The notes beneath the pieces were generated by a model, which had not been told where the DNA came from, made no database searches, and was given only the letters and a program-made list of their open reading frames with translations. Positions 5,626 to 7,987 of a DNA stretch of 7,987 nucleotides are shown here, piece by piece. Origin of the DNA: Stenotrophomonas sp. (GTDB lineage: Bacteria; Pseudomonadota; Gammaproteobacteria; Xanthomonadales; Xanthomonadaceae); NCBI GenBank assembly GCA_003248565.1, contig QFOV01000147.1, positions 1 to 7,987 of the forward strand, read 5' to 3'. The position numbers and the translations under genes are program-made. How positions within the stretch are numbered: the stretch's first letter is position 1; each line of letters starts with the position of its first letter.

Positions 5626-5766
5626 TTACCGGCAGGACAACCAGCTCAGAAGACCGACCATCGCCAAAACCCAGAGCGCTGTCTTCACCGTTCCTTCGAT
5701 CATGTTGCCGCCGAAGAGAAATTCCAGAACGCGCCACAGGGCGGATGGCTTACCGGGATAGTTCAT
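5626..5766 (-). CDS. Small putative membrane protein, 46 aa
   Basis: The frame runs from ATG at 5766 to TAA at 5626 and encodes 46 residues. GAGGA (5775-5771) lies 4 bases before the ATG. A TGA stop six codons upstream in the same frame leaves this ATG as the only usual start. The N-terminal part is polar and aromatic (MNYPGKPSALWRVLEFLFGG), then IEGTVK, then one likely transmembrane helix at 29-45 (TALWVLAMVGLLSWLSC), ending Cys-Arg. The helix is rich in Trp, as in small inner-membrane proteins. Six of the first 20 codons after the start end in A/T. I do not recognise the family. It follows two other minus-strand genes, with a 178-base gap that seems to hold its own leader. The reading rests on its ribosome site and residue pattern; conservation is untested. 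Confidence 0.6.
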   Translation of the reverse strand: MNYPGKPSALWRVLEFLFGGNMIEGTVKTALWVLAMVGLLSWLSCR

Positions 5767-5944
5767 TGCATCCTCATTACGTCAGACGTCGGGCGATCAA
5801 GCACGGCCGCCCTTTTGGGGCTGTGATCCTAAACCCCGCCGGGCAGCATTGCACCGTCTTGACCTACCCCAGCAGGGTCTGAGCAACGTGAGGTGCTGCA
5901 AGAACAAACAAGCTACGCAGTCCCAAGTCCGGAGGGAGCTGCCG

Positions 5945-6238
5945 CTAGCGATGCCCCCATTTTTTGAACGCAATCTCTGCCGTCTCAGCTCGCAATCTGC
6001 GCTCATTCCGCCGCGCCCATTCTTCGCATCCCGCCCTGCCGGTCTCGTAGCTCCGGCAGTTACGTGGCGGATGCAGCACTGCTCCGCCAGGTGGAGGCAG
6101 GTGGTACGCCAGGTTCACGAACCACGATCCGTCCAGCCGCTCGACCAACCGGGATACTGCGATTTCGTTGACGTAGATTGCCGTCAGTTGGCTCTCGAAG
6201 TCTGCGACCTTCGCCCATTTGAAGTTCTGTGGAAGCAT
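5945..6238 (-). CDS. Hypothetical protein, 97 aa, with two conserved-looking cysteines
   Basis: I do not recognise a named family, though the segment NCRSYETGRAGCEEWARRN (60-78) resembles small hypothetical proteins I recall from Xanthomonadaceae. The protein begins with mixed helix (FKWAKVADFESQLTAIYVNE), then a strand-rich GSWFVNLAYHLPPPGG (37-52), the two cysteines 61 and 71, and an Arg/Glu-rich helix (78-93). No signal peptide or membrane span is present. ATG 6238 is the first start after an in-frame TGA nine codons upstream; the ribosome site is weak, which suggests translation coupled to the upstream gene (94 bases between them). The plus strand is also open here, but its product has no protein-like character. 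Confidence 0.65.
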   Translation of the reverse strand: MLPQNFKWAKVADFESQLTAIYVNEIAVSRLVERLDGSWFVNLAYHLPPPGGAVLHPPRNCRSYETGRAGCEEWARRNERRLRAETAEIAFKKWGHR

Positions 6239-6332
6239 GGCCCAGCATGGCGCCGGGGCGTCTCAGAAGCTGGGATTCGCGGCCGACTGACGACATCAAA
6301 GTGCTTCAACCAAGCTGTGTCGACTTGAACGA

Positions 6333-6764
6333 TCAGTCAGCCCTGAACTCATCCGGCCAGAGTGGCTCTCGCTCGATCGGCTGGCTGATCTGAATGCGGG
6401 GCGCCTCGATGTTGGAGCCCTGCCCGACTGGAACTGGGATTGGGGCCGATCTTTCAGTAAGTGTGTACGCCGAAAGAGAGAACTGACGAAGGACTCCTTT
6501 GCACTTGTCGCCCCATAACGAGTAACCCGAGCTGAGGTCGAACCTGATGGGTAGCGAGTACAGGCCATTCTGATCAGTGAGTGTCAAAGCGGGCCCGTAA
6601 GCTCGCGAATTCTGCAGCCAAGAGGCCCCCACCATTGCGCCAGATAACGGCGCACCACTGGCGTCGACGACCGAGCCGGAAATCACATAGAAGCGAGCCT
6701 TGCATTTCGCCAGCCCCTCTGGAACAGCCACTACAAACAGGAGGAATACCAGAAGTACTCGCAT
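6333..6764 (-). CDS. Secreted protein with carboxypeptidase-regulatory-like repeat
   Basis: The 143-residue precursor has a signal peptide (RVLLVFLLFVVAVPEGLA, residues 2-19) and is predicted periplasmic or outside the cell. ISGSVVDASGAPLSGAMV (28-45) followed by TLTDQNGLYSLPI (61-73) is the classic start of a carboxypeptidase-regulatory-like/transthyretin-type beta sandwich, a common binding or spacer fold in surface proteins. Cys21 and Cys88 could form a disulphide. The C-terminal part (105-143) is Pro-rich and probably unstructured. The ATG at 6764 was chosen because it opens the signal peptide directly; a GTG at 6776 is also in frame. Neither has a good ribosome site. Ten of the first 20 codons after the start end in A or T, against 1 of 20 in dxs, so the gene is likely acquired or poorly expressed. 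Function unknown. Confidence 0.75.
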   Translation of the reverse strand: MRVLLVFLLFVVAVPEGLAKCKARFYVISGSVVDASGAPLSGAMVGASWLQNSRAYGPALTLTDQNGLYSLPIRFDLSSGYSLWGDKCKGVLRQFSLSAYTLTERSAPIPVPVGQGSNIEAPRIQISQPIEREPLWPDEFRAD

Positions 6765-6945
6765 AGGACTAAACACCCAATGACCAGATCCTTGGTCCGG
6801 CTATACCGTTCATGCCGGTTGTCCGCACCACGTCATATCGTAGCCCGCTCCAAGGATTGCGGGTTCCAGCGAAGAAGGTGACAGATCACCGATAGCTGCA
6901 CGTCATACCCGCATCCAGACATGACCCCGCCATAGGCATCCTTGC

Positions 6946-7494
6946 TCATCCCGCAGCCACCTCGGCCGGCTCCTTCGCCTTGCTGGGATAGGTGAGCAGA
7001 TAGAGCAGCACCAGGATGCCACCAACCGGCGCCAGACTGATCAGCTGCCACCACGGGTTGAAACCAGCGTCGCGCAGGCGCCTGGTGCAGGCCGCGATCC
7101 AGGGTAGCAACACCAGCAGCGAGGTGATTTCCAGCCCCCATTGGCCAATGGCTTCAGCGGAAAGCTGGGCGAAGGCAAGCACCATCGCCACAGCAAGGGC
7201 GAACCACCAGAAGTCCGCCCGCGGGGTGGTGCCGGTGAACTCCAGGCCGCGCAGCACGCCGTCGCGCATTGCCTCCAGCGCTGGCTGACTGGGGGACGGA
7301 TTGCCCGTCAGCAGGCTTTCGGCAGGCACCTCGAAGACGGCAGCCAGTGCCCGCAAGGATTCCGTCGAGATCTTCGCGCCTGACTCAAGGCGCTGGATGG
7401 TCCTCAGGTTCAAACCGCTCAGATTGGCCAACTGCTCCTGCGACCATTGCCGGCCAGTGCGGAGCTCGCGAAGTCGGGCGCTGTTGATGTGCAT
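6946..7494 (-). CDS. HTH (XRE/Cro-CI) domain fused to DUF805 membrane domain
   Basis: The 182-residue protein starts with a Cro/CI-type HTH: RLRELRTGRQWSQEQLANLS (7-26) and the recognition helix region LNLRTIQRLESG (28-39), continuing to about residue 61. A short Ser/Pro linker (66-72) leads into a DUF805 domain: GLEFTGTTPRADFWWF (83-98) at the membrane edge, spans at about 97-114, 121-137 and 151-168, with the family motif RRLRDAGFNPWW (138-149) between the last two. The protein is probably an inner-membrane-anchored DNA-binding regulator, with the HTH in the cytoplasm. AAGGGG (7506-7501) lies 6 bases before the ATG at 7494. No partner gene overlaps it; it stands alone between the secreted protein gene and tRNA-Pro. 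Its target and signal are unknown; self-regulation is common for XRE proteins. Confidence 0.9.
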   Translation of the reverse strand: MHINSARLRELRTGRQWSQEQLANLSGLNLRTIQRLESGAKISTESLRALAAVFEVPAESLLTGNPSPSQPALEAMRDGVLRGLEFTGTTPRADFWWFALAVAMVLAFAQLSAEAIGQWGLEITSLLVLLPWIAACTRRLRDAGFNPWWQLISLAPVGGILVLLYLLTYPSKAKEPAEVAAG

Positions 7495-7836
7495 GAAAGA
7501 CCCCTTGAATCAGTTGTTTGGCTTACCGACATCATCCCGCCCTTCCCGGTCATGGGTGACGACATCAACCCGACACGGGCAGGACACAAGCCCGACCTGG
7601 CACTGGCGGCCCTTGGCCTGGCCCGAGCATAGCGCCCTGCGAGCCTGTGATTCGTGTGTTGTGGGTTCATCCTGAGGGCAGCCCGCAGCGGATGGATTGG
7701 AGGCCGAAGACGGCCAATCGCCGCTCCACGGCATCCAGTCCGTGCGCGACGACCGGGCATCATCCCGGCACGCCCAAAGCGCCGCGGCAAACAGCCAGCA
7801 CCGCTGTTTCATTGCCGAAGCAGCAAACACCTGGCA
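7495..7836. other. Gene-poor interval upstream of the HTH-DUF805 gene
   Basis: I see no convincing gene in these 342 bases. They must contain the promoter of the HTH-DUF805 gene, but no clear -35/-10 pair stands out. A short hairpin, GGCCG/CGGCC with loop AAGA (7702-7715), and an imperfect dyad CCGGG/CCCGG near 7754-7769 are present. A minus-strand stretch 7738-7667 (23 codons, protein-like, but no start and a stop just upstream) might be a remnant of a lost gene. The open plus-strand frame ending at 7632 has no start with a ribosome site. Confidence 0.5.
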
Positions 7837-7877
7837 ACAAAACGAAAAAGGGCTCGCGACGTAAGCCGCAAGCCCTT
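7837..7877 (-). terminator. Intrinsic terminator of tRNA-Pro
   Basis: On the minus strand 7877-7867 and 7858-7848 pair over 11 bases (one G-U) with an 8-base loop, followed by a T-run (complement of 7845-7849) and a second T-run. It begins 18 bases past the 3' CCA of the tRNA and separates the tRNA from the downstream HTH-DUF805 gene. Confidence 0.9.
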
Positions 7878-7894
7878 AATCCAAAGCAAGTAAT

Positions 7895-7971
7895 TGGTCG
7901 GGACGGCCGGATTTGAACCGACGACCCTCTGCCCCCCAGGCAGATGCGCTACCAGGCTGCGCTACGCCCCG
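7895..7971 (-). tRNA. tRNA-Pro (anticodon GGG)
   Basis: The 77-base gene is read on the minus strand. The 7-bp acceptor pairs CGGGGCG with CGTCCCG (one G-T pair), followed by A73 and an encoded CCA. The anticodon arm is TCTGC, loop CTGGGGG, GCAGA, which places GGG at 34-36 and decodes CCC (and CCU by wobble). The T-arm contains GGTTCAAATCC; the D-arm AGCGCAGCCTGGTAGCGC is typical. Its own terminator follows. The upstream promoter lies beyond the window edge. Confidence 0.97.
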
Positions 7972-7987
7972 ATCGTTACTGCTTTCG

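Noticed and set aside
5849..6328. A 159-codon plus-strand open frame
   Set aside because: It is antisense to the 97-aa gene, starts without a ribosome site and shows no protein-like segments; the minus-strand reading is more coherent.
6840..6863. GTAG followed by CCCGC and GCGGG, like a short GTAG-REP
   Set aside because: The stem is only 5 bp with a 10-base loop and does not match either GTAG repeat type in the window; probably chance or too degraded to call.
6833..7141. A 102-codon minus-strand open frame overlapping the end of the HTH-DUF805 gene
   Set aside because: It overlaps the DUF805 coding region in another frame and has no domain or ribosome site; a shadow frame.
7837..7971. An integration (att) site at the 3' end of tRNA-Pro
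   Set aside because: No copy of the tRNA 3' end and no integrase gene were found in the window; the downstream sequence is its own terminator.

Overview
The window looks like chromosomal DNA from a Stenotrophomonas-type gammaproteobacterium (Xanthomonadaceae/Lysobacteraceae). Most coding regions are GC-rich. The strongest taxonomic clue is a set of short palindromes with a terminal GTAG tetranucleotide, which match the SMAG/GTAG-REP repeats described in Stenotrophomonas maltophilia. The TraB/GumN-like protein also resembles a Xanthomonadaceae subfamily. The assignment rests on recalled family knowledge, not on a search.

Layout. Positions 1-729 (+) hold the C-terminal part of dxs (isoprenoid precursor synthesis), closed by a strong intrinsic terminator (757-790). 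Positions 797-1025 are non-coding and packed with two different REP-like inverted dimers and one more hairpin. On the minus strand follow an exported TraB/GumN-like protein lacking the family's metal-site histidine (2085-1063), a perfect SMAG dimer (2189-2257) and an MBL-fold hydrolase (3036-2263). The hydrolase is divergent from a GlxA-type AraC regulator (3127-4095, +), which ends in a single SMAG unit. Next come a small DUF333 lipoprotein (4496-4227, -), an unrecognised 102-aa protein (4789-5097, +) and a DUF1653 protein (5341-5571, +).

From 5626 to 6764 three minus-strand genes point the same way: a 46-aa putative single-span membrane protein, a 97-aa hypothetical protein with two cysteines, and a 143-aa secreted protein with a carboxypeptidase-regulatory-like repeat. 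The first of these to be transcribed (6764-6333) ends half of its early codons in A/T, unlike dxs, so this stretch looks accessory. Positions 7494-6946 (-) encode an HTH (XRE/Cro-CI type) domain fused to a DUF805 membrane domain, probably a membrane-anchored regulator. The window ends with tRNA-Pro(GGG) on the minus strand (7971-7895), followed by its own intrinsic terminator (7848-7877).

Working together. The only clear functional pairing is the divergent AraC-type regulator and MBL hydrolase, which probably share a control region (3037-3126). The remaining genes are mostly single-gene units. I found no CRISPR array, transposase, phage gene or recognisable defence or biosynthetic cluster. 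The most unusual items are the HTH-DUF805 fusion, the probable TraB/GumN pseudoenzyme, the small membrane protein and the dense mix of REP families.
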